Notes: generated by a model not told the origin, from the letters alone. Positions 1 through 7,646 are shown, counted from the stretch's first letter. The stretch: 9,780 nucleotides of DNA from Opitutaceae bacterium (GCA_009919985.1 RGAX01000097.1:1-9780), one strand, 5' to 3'. Program-made: numbers and translations.

Positions 1-934
1 CGTATTCGGCTTGCAGACTTTGCACCACCCCCTGGCTTGGCGCCGGCGTACAATAGTTACTTCCCGTGCGCAGAAATAGCAGGCGTTGAAAATCCGCTTT
101 GCCCATCTTGGTCAGCTGCGTGATCGCTGTCGCGATGCCCTGGTCCTCCATGTTGCTCATCACGAAATTCGCTTCACCCTTGCTCCACAGTTTCGACCAG
201 TCGTTCGCCCACTGCGTCAGCGCTGCACCATGCCAATAACGGCATGAGCCGAAGCTGTCGCCCAGTAAAACAAACGGCGGCCGCTGAGCATTGGGGAAAC
301 CCGCATAAGTCGCGCGGTAAGCCTGCATGTCGGGCGTGTCCACCAGCGCTACATCCTTTGTTAGCGCAAACGCCCTCGCTACCAGTGATGGATTCAACAC
401 GTAGCTCATCGCGTCGGGCTCCCAGCCTTCGTTTTTTGGAATCTGATTAGGCTTTTTGGCGCCGATGGGAATGATCGCGTAAGGCCACGATTTATCCGCC
501 TCGCGGCTGTCGATTTCGTAGGCGATATCGCCATCCACTACATAACGTGCCCACGCCGCGCTCCCAAGTGATGCATCCGCGGGATCGACGCCCGCAATGC
601 CGTTAACCAGCCAATAGGCTTTTGAAAAATCAAATCGCGGATCGAGCACAAGCGCCATGATCTGATTTGCCGAACGCACGGTGGTGCCGGATACGACACC
701 GAGCACGCCTTGGCCATTGCTTAGCACCGGATGCGTCACACCGGGCACGGCGATGCGCTCCGTCCAGGTCTCGCGTTCGGCCCAATACTGAAACTCGCCT
801 GGCTTATCGCCCGTGTCGGCACCGCTCTCGAAGGTGGTGACCACGACGACCTTGATCGCCATGGGCTTTCCCGCCGCTTTCACACCGCTCGCCAAGGCAA
901 AAATCAAAGCGAACTGTAGGCACAAATTTTTCAT
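1..934 (-). CDS. Secreted purine nucleoside permease (NUP) family protein, 3' end cut by window edge
   Basis: 311 residues are visible; the C-terminus lies left of base 1, and I estimate a few tens of residues are missing from memory of family length. The sequence matches bacterial NUP-family proteins (PF06516) along its length: IKVVVVTTFESGADTGDKPGEF (about 27-48), SKAYWLVNGIAGVDPADASLGS (about 104-125), a YWHG motif, NMED (261-264) and RTGSNY (289-294). Residues 1-20 form a Sec signal peptide with a VKA cleavage site after A20. No membrane-spanning segment follows, so the mature protein should be soluble and exported. The ATG at 934 is chosen because it gives the signal peptide and follows AAAGGTGG by 5 nt. 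The family is named for a fungal nucleoside uptake protein, but the layout resembles nucleoside phosphorylases: a GIAG loop, an ME pair, then an R..SN/D strand. I infer handling of purine nucleosides in the periplasm or outside the cell. It is transcribed divergently from ileS and has no visible functional partner. Family is fairly sure; activity is not. Confidence 0.85.
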   Translation of the reverse strand, partial: MKNLCLQFALIFALASGVKAAGKPMAIKVVVVTTFESGADTGDKPGEFQYWAERETWTERIAVPGVTHPVLSNGQGVLGVVSGTTVRSANQIMALVLDPRFDFSKAYWLVNGIAGVDPADASLGSAAWARYVVDGDIAYEIDSREADKSWPYAIIPIGAKKPNQIPKNEGWEPDAMSYVLNPSLVARAFALTKDVALVDTPDMQAYRATYAGFPNAQRPPFVLLGDSFGSCRYWHGAALTQWANDWSKLWSKGEANFVMSNMEDQGIATAITQLTKMGKADFQRLLFLRTGSNYCTPAPSQGVVQSLQAEY

Positions 935-939
935 TCAGT

Positions 940-947
940 CCACCTTT
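940..947 (-). promoter_or_regulatory. Shine-Dalgarno sequence of the NUP-family gene
   Basis: Read on the minus strand this is AAAGGTGG, ending 5 nt before the ATG at 934-932. It is the only convincing Shine-Dalgarno among the seven gene starts in this window, and it fixes the start that gives the signal peptide. Confidence 0.7.
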
Positions 948-993
948 GCAGCCCTTATGCCAAAACCCACCCTTTTCGCTCTTGGAACGCGCC

Positions 994-1021
994 TTGACTC
1001 CCCCCGCCCTAAACCTACCTT
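994..1021 (+). promoter_or_regulatory. Weak promoter candidate for the ileS operon
   Basis: TTGACT (994-999, five of six matches to the -35 consensus) is followed after 16 bp by TACCTT (1016-1021, a poor -10). Transcription would start only about 10 nt before the ileS ATG, giving a very short leader. This fits the lack of a Shine-Dalgarno but is weak evidence. It lies in the 104-bp region between the divergent NUP and ileS starts, which must hold promoters for both directions. I see no clear promoter for the NUP gene on the minus strand. Confidence 0.25.
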
Positions 1022-1038
1022 CCGCACCTTTTCCCGGT

Positions 1039-3885
1039 ATGGCGCAAGACCTGAAAGACACCCTCCAGCTTCCTAAAACAGATTTCGCCATGCGCGCAGG
1101 TCTGGCTCAACGCGAACCCGGCCGCGTCGCGCACTGGGAAAGCATCGGACTTTACACGCGACTCCAGCAGAATCGCGTCCAAGCGGAGAAAACGTTTGTT
1201 CTCCACGACGGTCCGCCCTTCACCAACGGCGACGTCCACATCGGCACCGCGCTCAACAAGACACTCAAGGACATCACGCTGCGCTACAAAACCCTCCGCG
1301 GTTACCGCACGCCCTACGTGCCCGGCTGGGACTGCCATGGCCTGCCCATCGAGCAAAAAGTCACACGCGAGCTCCGCGAGAAAAACGAAACGGTTACCAC
1401 CGCCGAGCTCCGGGCCCGCTGCGACGCCTTTTCCGAATCTTGGATCGCCAAACAGACTGCCCAATTCAAACGCCTAGGCGTTGTAGCCGACTGGGCCCAC
1501 GAATACAAAACCAAGGCCCCCGCTTTCGAAGCCGATATCCTGCGCACGTTTGCCGCGTTCATCGAAAAAGGCCTCGTTTATCGCAGCAAGAAACCCGTTT
1601 ACTGGAGCATCCCTTTTGAGACCGCGCTCGCCGAGGCCGAGATCGAATACAAGGATCACACGTCCATCGCCATCTGGGTGAAATTCGCCGTGCCCTCCGC
1701 CGAAGCCGCGAAATTCAAACTCCCCGCAGACAAACCGCTGTTTGTTGTGATTTGGACCACGACGCCCTGGACGATCCCCGCCAATCTCGCGATCGCGCTG
1801 CATCCCGAAGTGGACTACGTCGTCGCTGACACCGGAGCCGAACGCATCATCGTCGCCCAAGCCCTGCTTGGGGCGGTACTCGCCTCAGCGAAAATTGAAA
1901 CTTCGCCCACGATTCTGGCCACGCTCAAAGGCGCTAGCCTCGAGCACCTCGCCCCACGCCACCCGTTCATCGACCGCGCCTCCCCGGTGGTTCTCGCCGA
2001 CTACGTCACGACCGATAGCGGCACGGGTGCCGTCCACACCGCCCCCGGCCACGGCGCTGAAGACTATCTCACCGGCCTTAAGTACAAATTAGAAATTTAC
2101 TGCCCCGTCGGCGACGACGGTCGCTACCTCGACGACGGCAAAGTTCCCGCCGACCTCGTCGGTATCTCGACCCTCGAGACCGTCGAAGACCTTACCGCGA
2201 AAAAGGCCTCCCCGGCCAATCTAGCCGTCTTAAAAAAACTCGCCGAAGCCGGAGCGCTCCTCGCGAAAGCCAAATATCCGCACAGCTACCCACACTGCTG
2301 GCGCTCAAAAACCCCGATTATTTTCCGTGCCGTCGACCAGTGGTTCGTTTCCCTCGACAAAGCCGACACCCGTGCCACGGCCCTAGCCGCCATCAAAGAG
2401 GTTCAATGGATTCCCGGTTGGGGCGAAGCCCGCATCCGCGGCGCGGTCGAATCCCGACCCGATTGGTGCATCAGCCGCCAGCGCTCCTGGGGTGTGCCTA
2501 TCCCGGCTTTTTTCGATGATAAGAAAAATGCTTATCTCGACGCCTCTGTGGCCCGCGCCGTCGCCGCGAAGATTGCCCGCCAAGGCACTAATTTCTGGTA
2601 TAACGCTACCGCTGCCGAAATCCTCGCCGACATCGCACTACCCGCTGGCTGGCCGGCGCCCGAGGCACTCACTTGTGGCCGCGATACGCTCGATGTCTGG
2701 ATTGATTCCGGCTCCTCGCACGCTGCAGTCCTGCGCACCCAACAAGGCGCCACTCAATGGCCCGCCGATCTCTACCTCGAAGGCAGCGACCAACACCGCG
2801 GTTGGTTCCAATCCTCACTTTGGACGAGCATCATCGCCTTTGGCGGCGCGCCCTACAAAGCCGTTCTGACCCACGGCTTCATCGTCGACAAAGCCCGTCA
2901 GAAAATCTCCAAGAGCAGCACGTATCAAAAACCACAGACGAGCGACGCCTACATCGCCACTCACGGAGCCGATGTCATCCGCCTCTGGATCGCATCCCAA
3001 GATTTCCGCGACGACATTCCCGTCGACGACGAAATCCTCAAAAACGTCGGCGAATCATACCGATTGTTTCGCAACTGCTTCCGTTACCAGCTTTCCAATC
3101 TCTTCGACTTCAACTTCGCGAAAGACGCTGTACCCGTCGCGCAGATGGACGCACTCGATCGCTGGGCGCTGCACCAGACCGCTACGCTGCTCCGCGAAAC
3201 CACCGCCGCTTACGACGCCTACGAATTCCACCGCGTCTACCAGCTCTGCAATCAGTTCTGTGCGGTCACTCTTTCGGCCGTCTATCACGACATCTTAAAA
3301 GACCGTCTCTACACGCTCGGCACCCACAATGCGCAGCGCCGCTCCTCTCAGACCGCGATCCATCATATCTTACGCACCTTGGTCAAAATTCTTTCGCCCA
3401 TTTTGACCTTCACGAGCGACGAGGCTTGGTCCTTCGCCGTGGGCAACACCGAATACGGCCCGGATTCAGTTCACCTCCAAGACTGGCCCGAAGCCCCAGC
3501 CGATTGGACAGACTCTTCGCTCGAAATCGATTTCTCAGCCCTTCTTAAAGTACGTGCCCAAGTCACCGAGGCGATCGAACCGCTCCGCGCCGCCGGCCAA
3601 CTCGGTAAATCGCTCGACGCTGCCGTCGCCATCAGCGCCGCCGCCGATGATGTTACCCTAGCGGTACTCGAACGTCATCGCAACTTTCTGCCCGAGCTCT
3701 TCATCGTTTCTACAGTATCGATGACGGCTGCCGCGACAGGTGCGACACTCAGCGTCGTCGTTCGCCCCTGCACTGAGCTTGGCCACCGTCGCTGCCCACG
3801 TTGCTGGCGCTCGGTCCCGACACTCACCGCGACGGATACTTTCGGCGAAATATGTCCACGTTGCGTTCAGTCACTGATCCCGTAA
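1039..3885 (+). CDS. ileS: Isoleucyl-tRNA synthetase
   Basis: This 948-residue class I aminoacyl-tRNA synthetase charges tRNA-Ile with isoleucine in the cytoplasm and is essential. The length fits bacterial-type IleS. The N-terminus DTLQLPKTDFAMRAGL is typical. The first ATP-binding signature is HIGT (67-70), with Thr in place of the usual last His. GWDCHGLPIEQKV follows. The CP1 editing domain carries TTTPWT (240-245) and GTGAVHTAPGHGAEDY (328-343), keeping the H333 and D342 editing residues, so hydrolysis of mischarged valine should be intact. The second signature is KISKS (622-626). A C-terminal zinc knuckle has C919, C922, C939 and C942. The ATG at 1039 is preferred to an in-frame TTG at 946: family homology begins near 1039, and the TTG start would run over the NUP ribosome binding site on the other strand. 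No Shine-Dalgarno precedes the ATG. It is probably the first gene of an operon with the DksA-like gene and lspA; the gap to the next gene is 25 bp. Confidence 0.97.
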   Translation: MAQDLKDTLQLPKTDFAMRAGLAQREPGRVAHWESIGLYTRLQQNRVQAEKTFVLHDGPPFTNGDVHIGTALNKTLKDITLRYKTLRGYRTPYVPGWDCHGLPIEQKVTRELREKNETVTTAELRARCDAFSESWIAKQTAQFKRLGVVADWAHEYKTKAPAFEADILRTFAAFIEKGLVYRSKKPVYWSIPFETALAEAEIEYKDHTSIAIWVKFAVPSAEAAKFKLPADKPLFVVIWTTTPWTIPANLAIALHPEVDYVVADTGAERIIVAQALLGAVLASAKIETSPTILATLKGASLEHLAPRHPFIDRASPVVLADYVTTDSGTGAVHTAPGHGAEDYLTGLKYKLEIYCPVGDDGRYLDDGKVPADLVGISTLETVEDLTAKKASPANLAVLKKLAEAGALLAKAKYPHSYPHCWRSKTPIIFRAVDQWFVSLDKADTRATALAAIKEVQWIPGWGEARIRGAVESRPDWCISRQRSWGVPIPAFFDDKKNAYLDASVARAVAAKIARQGTNFWYNATAAEILADIALPAGWPAPEALTCGRDTLDVWIDSGSSHAAVLRTQQGATQWPADLYLEGSDQHRGWFQSSLWTSIIAFGGAPYKAVLTHGFIVDKARQKISKSSTYQKPQTSDAYIATHGADVIRLWIASQDFRDDIPVDDEILKNVGESYRLFRNCFRYQLSNLFDFNFAKDAVPVAQMDALDRWALHQTATLLRETTAAYDAYEFHRVYQLCNQFCAVTLSAVYHDILKDRLYTLGTHNAQRRSSQTAIHHILRTLVKILSPILTFTSDEAWSFAVGNTEYGPDSVHLQDWPEAPADWTDSSLEIDFSALLKVRAQVTEAIEPLRAAGQLGKSLDAAVAISAAADDVTLAVLERHRNFLPELFIVSTVSMTAAATGATLSVVVRPCTELGHRRCPRCWRSVPTLTATDTFGEICPRCVQSLIP

Positions 3886-3910
3886 GCTTTAATCACCCTC
3901 CAAAACTCCC

Positions 3911-4903
3911 ATGGCCAAAAAAAATAAAAAGCCACAGAAACCTGCCGCCAAAACCTCCAAGCCCTCCCCTCGGCCCAAGGTGAAAGCGAAGCCGTCCGTC
4001 AAACCGAAGGCACGGCCTCCGGTGAAAGCGGCCGCTAAGGTTCCGGTCAAGGTCGTCGCAAAGAAGCCGACGAAGCCCGCGGCAAAGCAGCCGACGAAGA
4101 CCGTGGCAAAACCAGCGCCCGCGCCGGTTGCGAAATCTACCACCATGGAAAAACCTTCAAAGAAAAACGCTTTGCGCGATAGCATCCTAAAGCGCAAAGC
4201 CACTGCCAAACCCATCGCCTTCAGCTTGGACGAAGTCCGGGCCATCGCCAAAACCACCGTCGAAAAGGTCGAGACTGAAAAGTCCACTAAGACCTTAACT
4301 AAACCCAGCGCCACCAAACAGGCGCTTGCGTTGCAGAAAGCGATCAAGCCCAGCCACGTCAAGGCCGCTTCCCTCGCCGACATTTTAGGCTTCAATCCAA
4401 AAAAGATAAAATCGATCGAAGCTGTCCACGAAGTCGAAGTGCCCGATAAATTCAAACGTTACTACAAGCTGCTTCTCGACCTCCGCCGCCACCTCACCGC
4501 CGGCATCGAATTGCATTCGGAAGAAACGCTCAAACGCTCGTCCAAAGATGACGCGGGCGATCTCTCTTCCTATGGACAGCACATGGCCGACGCTGGCACC
4601 GATACCTTCGACCGTGACTTCGCTCTCAGCCTCGTCTCGAGCGAACAAGAAGCGCTCGGCGAAATCGATGCCGCCATCAAGCGCATCAAAGACGGCAGCT
4701 ACGGCATGTGCGAAATCACACAAGAACCGATCGCCCGCGATCGCCTCCTTGCTGTTCCCTTCACGCGCTACTCCGCCAAAGCCCAAAAAGAACTCGAGCG
4801 CAACCGTCACCGTTCCCGCACCCAAGCCGGTATCCTCGGCGAAATGGGTGAAGACGGCGCTCCCAGCAGCAGCAACAACGATGACGGCGGCGGTGACGAA
4901 TAA
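3911..4903 (+). CDS. DksA/TraR-like protein with basic N-terminal tail and degenerate zinc finger
   Basis: The 330-residue protein has three parts. Residues 1-78 are low-complexity Lys/Pro/Ala repeats (VPVKVVAKKPTKPAAK and similar), like the tails of histone-like proteins, and probably bind nucleic acid or remain disordered. Residues 79-177 are a charged linker. From about 181 the sequence matches the DksA/TraR family: a helical segment from FKRYYKLLLDLRRHL, the GDLSSYGQHMADAGTDTFDRD region (216-236) that resembles Bacillus YteA/YocK-type proteins, then a second helix and the zinc-finger region. The finger has only C267; the other expected cysteines align with T270, S288 and A291, so four-Cys zinc binding is lost. 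E. coli DksA acts in the RNA polymerase secondary channel; whether this protein does so is inference. No Shine-Dalgarno precedes the ATG. ATG at codon 79 would be a tail-less alternative start, but codons 1-78 read as genuine coding sequence. lspA follows after 41 bp. Confidence 0.85.
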   Translation: MAKKNKKPQKPAAKTSKPSPRPKVKAKPSVKPKARPPVKAAAKVPVKVVAKKPTKPAAKQPTKTVAKPAPAPVAKSTTMEKPSKKNALRDSILKRKATAKPIAFSLDEVRAIAKTTVEKVETEKSTKTLTKPSATKQALALQKAIKPSHVKAASLADILGFNPKKIKSIEAVHEVEVPDKFKRYYKLLLDLRRHLTAGIELHSEETLKRSSKDDAGDLSSYGQHMADAGTDTFDRDFALSLVSSEQEALGEIDAAIKRIKDGSYGMCEITQEPIARDRLLAVPFTRYSAKAQKELERNRHRSRTQAGILGEMGEDGAPSSSNNDDGGGDE

Positions 4904-4944
4904 GTCCCGCCCGCAACCGATGTGGTTTACACCGTATTTTAATC

Positions 4945-5508
4945 GTGGCTAGACCGCCGGTGCAACCGAAGGTGGAAGCGACCACCACTGACTTGAGTAA
5001 AGATACGCCACAACCCCCAAGGTTGCGGCGTATCTGGGCTTATCGGAAGTTGCTAGTGATCGCGCTGATCGTGCTGATCGCTGACCAACTCTCCAAACAA
5101 GCGATCCTAGCCTCGTTGCCTTATCCGACTTATGGGGCCGAACACGGTGCGATCACCGTGATCCGCAATTTTTTCTACATCGTGCACGTGGGCAACACCG
5201 GCGCTGCGTGGAGCATGTTCAGCGGACAAAGCTTGCTCCTCGCCGTGTTCGCTCTGGTGACGTTGATCGCGATTTTTCTCTGGCGGCGCGCCATAGGTTT
5301 AAAGGAAGCCAGAAGCCAGATCTGCTTCGGGCTTTTATGCGGCGGCATCGTGGGCAATGTCATCGACCGCCTCCGCTACGGCCACGTGATCGATTTTCTC
5401 GACCTGCATTTCGGCAGTTACGCCTATCCCAGCTTCAACATCGCCGACTCCGGCATCTGCATCGGCGTAGTGCTGTATCTCTGGCAATCCTTCCGCGAGC
5501 CGAACTAA
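4945..5508 (+). CDS. lspA: Lipoprotein signal peptidase (signal peptidase II)
   Basis: This inner-membrane aspartyl protease removes signal peptides from diacylglyceryl-modified prolipoproteins. Of 187 residues, four hydrophobic segments are visible at about 36-56, 96-113, 126-143 and 165-183, as expected for LspA. Conserved motifs are ADQLSKQ (46-52), VGNTGAAWSMF (82-92), GGIVGNVIDRLRYGHVIDF (133-151) and FNIADSGI (164-171). The catalytic aspartates are probably D150 (VIDF) and D168 (FNIAD), matching the known dyad spacing. The start is a GTG without a Shine-Dalgarno and gives a hydrophilic extension of about 34 residues before the first helix. An in-frame TTG at 4993 (codon 17) is possible but no better supported, so the exact N-terminus is uncertain. 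It is the last gene of the ileS group. ileS and lspA are neighbours in many bacteria, E. coli included; here a DksA-like gene lies between them. Confidence 0.95.
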   Translation: MARPPVQPKVEATTTDLSKDTPQPPRLRRIWAYRKLLVIALIVLIADQLSKQAILASLPYPTYGAEHGAITVIRNFFYIVHVGNTGAAWSMFSGQSLLLAVFALVTLIAIFLWRRAIGLKEARSQICFGLLCGGIVGNVIDRLRYGHVIDFLDLHFGSYAYPSFNIADSGICIGVVLYLWQSFREPN

Positions 5509-5538
5509 TCAGCCAGCGGTCACTGCGTTGCTAGCAGC

Positions 5539-6411
5539 TTATTCGACATTGGCGATCTGCTCGCGAATGTGTTCGAGCTCGTTCTTGAGCTCAATCACCG
5601 CGCGCGAGATCGTCAGATCGTTCGCCTTGCTGCCAATGGTGTTCACTTCACGGCCGATTTCCTGCAAAATAAACTCAGACTTACGGCCGATTTCCCCGTC
5701 TGATTTCAACAGGGTCGCAAACTGTTCAAGATGACTACGCAGCCGGGTGAGCTCCTCGGTGACATCGCAACGATCGGCGAAAAGCGCGATTTCCTTGAGC
5801 ACCCGTTCATCCTCCAAGTTAAACTCGAGCTCCGCCGCCCGCAGTCGTTGCAGCAACTGATCACGGTAGGCGATCGGCACCATGGGCGCACGTGCGGCCA
5901 CGCTTTCAACGTTGCGGCGTAAAATTTCCAAGCGGCCGAGAAAATCAATTAAGAGCGACTCGCCTTCTTTGGCCCGCATCGCGGCGAAGGCACGCAGCGC
6001 GATCTCCAGAGTCGCCAGTACCGTGCCTTGCGCCGTCTCTGCACCTGGGAAATCATCCGACTTACGCTGCGCCCGCGCGATTTCCCACAACAGTTCAGCC
6101 GTGGGCGTAAACGCAACGCCCTGCCGCGCCGCAAAACCTGAGAGGCGATCCAACACGTTGGCCGCCGCATCTTCGTCCCAAATCTCCTCGGGCGCTCCCG
6201 TCGCTCCCGTGAGCTCAATCTGGACATGCACCTTGCCGCGCGCCGCGTAACGACGCACGCACTCGCCGACCGCCGACTCCAAGCTATCCCAATCTGGCGG
6301 AAGTTTAAGCGTAAGATCGAGCGTCTTTCGATTCACCGCGCTGACTTGCACCGTGAGCGTATCACCCAAAACCACACCGGTCGCCCGGCCATATCCGGTC
6401 ATTGATTTCAT
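5539..6411 (-). CDS. yicC: YicC/YloC family endoribonuclease
   Basis: This 290-residue protein is about the length of E. coli YicC (287). It starts with the family hallmark MKSMTGYGRA and ends with the conserved block LQEIGREVNTIGSKANDL, then a helical IELKNELEHIREQIANVE, matching the YicC N-terminal domain (PF03755) and the C-terminal DUF1732 domain (PF08340). E. coli YicC has been described as an endoribonuclease involved in small-RNA turnover; the substrate here is unknown. Its ATG (6411-6409) overlaps the trpB stop (6410-6408) in an ATGA junction and has no Shine-Dalgarno, so it is probably translated by coupling from trpB. It is convergent with lspA; the stops are separated by 30 bp with no clear terminator. 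Confidence 0.93.
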   Translation of the reverse strand: MKSMTGYGRATGVVLGDTLTVQVSAVNRKTLDLTLKLPPDWDSLESAVGECVRRYAARGKVHVQIELTGATGAPEEIWDEDAAANVLDRLSGFAARQGVAFTPTAELLWEIARAQRKSDDFPGAETAQGTVLATLEIALRAFAAMRAKEGESLLIDFLGRLEILRRNVESVAARAPMVPIAYRDQLLQRLRAAELEFNLEDERVLKEIALFADRCDVTEELTRLRSHLEQFATLLKSDGEIGRKSEFILQEIGREVNTIGSKANDLTISRAVIELKNELEHIREQIANVE

Positions 6412-7646
6412 AAAGAAACGCCGAGGATTTTAGCCACTTGGTTCACATCTTTATCCCCGCGACCAGAGAGATTGATAACCAGGATTTCATCTGCGCGCAT
6501 CGCCTTGGCGCGCTTCAAGCCGTGCACCAAAGCATGCGTGCTCTCGAGTGCCGGAATGATTCCTTCAAGCCGTGAAACCAATTGAAACGTCTCCATGACT
6601 TCATCGTCGCACGCATAGGCGTAGTCGATGCGTTTACAGTCACGATAATACGCGTGCTCAGGCCCGATCGCCGCGTAATCAAGTCCAGCGCTCACCGAGT
6701 GGGTGAGTTCAATTTGACCGTCGGGATCCTGCAAAATGTAAGTCTTCGCGCCTTGTAAGACGCCGAGCTTTCCGCCCTCGAATCGAGCGGCGTGTTCGCC
6801 TCGCTTGATGCCTCGCCCACCGGCTTCGACGCCGACCAGCCGGACGGACTTGTCTTCGAGGAAATCGAAAAAGAACCCAATCGCATTTGAGCCACCGCCT
6901 ACGCAGGCAATCATTTCATCCGGCAAACGTCCTTCGCGCGCCAGCAGCTGAGTCTTGGTTTCCTGGCCGATCACTCGATGGAAATCGCGCACCATCATAG
7001 GATACGGATGCGAACCCAGCGCAGAGCCCAAAATATAATGCGTGCTGCGTACGTTAGTAACCCAGTCGCGCATCGCTTCGTTCACCGCATCCTTAAGTGT
7101 CTTTTGGCCAGAAGTCACCGCGCGCACCTCAGCACCCATGAGTCGCATCCGAAAGACGTTTAAGGACTGGCGCTCCATATCGACCGCACCCATGTAAACT
7201 ACACATTCGAGCCCAAATTTCGCGCACACCGCCGCAGTCGCGACGCCGTGCTGACCGGCTCCGGTCTCGGCGATGATCCGCTTTTTGCCCATGCGCAGAG
7301 CGAGCAAAGCCTGCCCGAGTGCGTTGTTGATTTTATGAGCGCCAGTGTGAAGCAGGTCTTCGCGTTTGAGATAAATTTTCGCGCCGCCGCAATGCCGAGT
7401 GAGCCGCTCGGCAAAGTATAACTCGGTCGGACGACCGGCAAATTCCTTCAGATGGTTTTTAAGTTCGGCCTGAAACGCAGGGTCGAGCCGCGCCTTTTCA
7501 TAGACCGCACCCAGATCCTGCAGCGCAGTCATCAACGTCTCAGGCACAAAGACTCCACCATAACGACCAAAATGCCCGCCAACATCAGGCAGGGAGAAAC
7601 GGTCGATCGGTTCGGCAGCGACGGCAGGAGAAGGCGTGGCGGTCAT
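6408..7646 (-). CDS. trpB: Tryptophan synthase beta subunit
   Basis: This PLP enzyme condenses indole with L-serine in the last step of tryptophan synthesis, normally in an alpha2-beta2 complex with TrpA. The 412-residue protein has the canonical TrpB1 features: GRYGGVFVPETLM near the N-terminus, HTGAHKINNALGQ with the PLP lysine K105, the catalytic glutamate E127 in ETGAGQHG, phosphate-binding GGGSN (250-254), and GSALGSHPYPMMVRDF. The ATG at 7646 is chosen because an in-frame ATG at 7700 would only add 18 residues (beginning MRRASCHRGH) with no family resemblance. Neither start has a Shine-Dalgarno. No trpA, trpC or trpF is adjacent; the downstream partner is yicC, overlapping by 4 nt. The 138-bp gap from the STAS gene leaves room for its own promoter. 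I see no Trp-codon-rich leader peptide. Confidence 0.96.
   Translation of the reverse strand: MTATPSPAVAAEPIDRFSLPDVGGHFGRYGGVFVPETLMTALQDLGAVYEKARLDPAFQAELKNHLKEFAGRPTELYFAERLTRHCGGAKIYLKREDLLHTGAHKINNALGQALLALRMGKKRIIAETGAGQHGVATAAVCAKFGLECVVYMGAVDMERQSLNVFRMRLMGAEVRAVTSGQKTLKDAVNEAMRDWVTNVRSTHYILGSALGSHPYPMMVRDFHRVIGQETKTQLLAREGRLPDEMIACVGGGSNAIGFFFDFLEDKSVRLVGVEAGGRGIKRGEHAARFEGGKLGVLQGAKTYILQDPDGQIELTHSVSAGLDYAAIGPEHAYYRDCKRIDYAYACDDEVMETFQLVSRLEGIIPALESTHALVHGLKRAKAMRADEILVINLSGRGDKDVNQVAKILGVSL

Noticed and set aside
244..450. 68-codon plus-strand open frame
   Set aside because: It is antisense to the NUP-family gene and looks like a shadow of it.
946..1038. Longer ileS start at TTG 946 adding 31 residues
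   Set aside because: The extra residues lack family resemblance, the TTG lies in the NUP-gene ribosome binding site on the opposite strand, and a typical IleS N-terminus begins at the ATG at 1039.
1015..1464. 149-codon open frame antisense to the ileS start
   Set aside because: It is antisense to strongly supported IleS sequence and has no recognisable domain.
2757..3548. 263-codon arginine-rich open frame on the plus strand
   Set aside because: It lies entirely within ileS in another frame; its Arg/Pro/Ser-heavy composition is typical of an out-of-frame reading of GC-rich coding sequence.
3889..4455. 188-codon hydrophobic open frame antisense to the DksA-like tail
   Set aside because: The Phe/Gly/Ala-rich product is the reverse complement of the Lys/Ala/Pro repeats, not an independent membrane protein.
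5050..5092. Short repeated CTGATCG units in lspA
   Set aside because: They encode the first hydrophobic helix (alternating Val, Ile, Ala, Leu) and are explained by codon use.
5509..5538. Possible bidirectional terminator between lspA and yicC
   Set aside because: Only a 4-bp stem around GCTAGC can form, with no T-run on either strand, so I cannot call a terminator.
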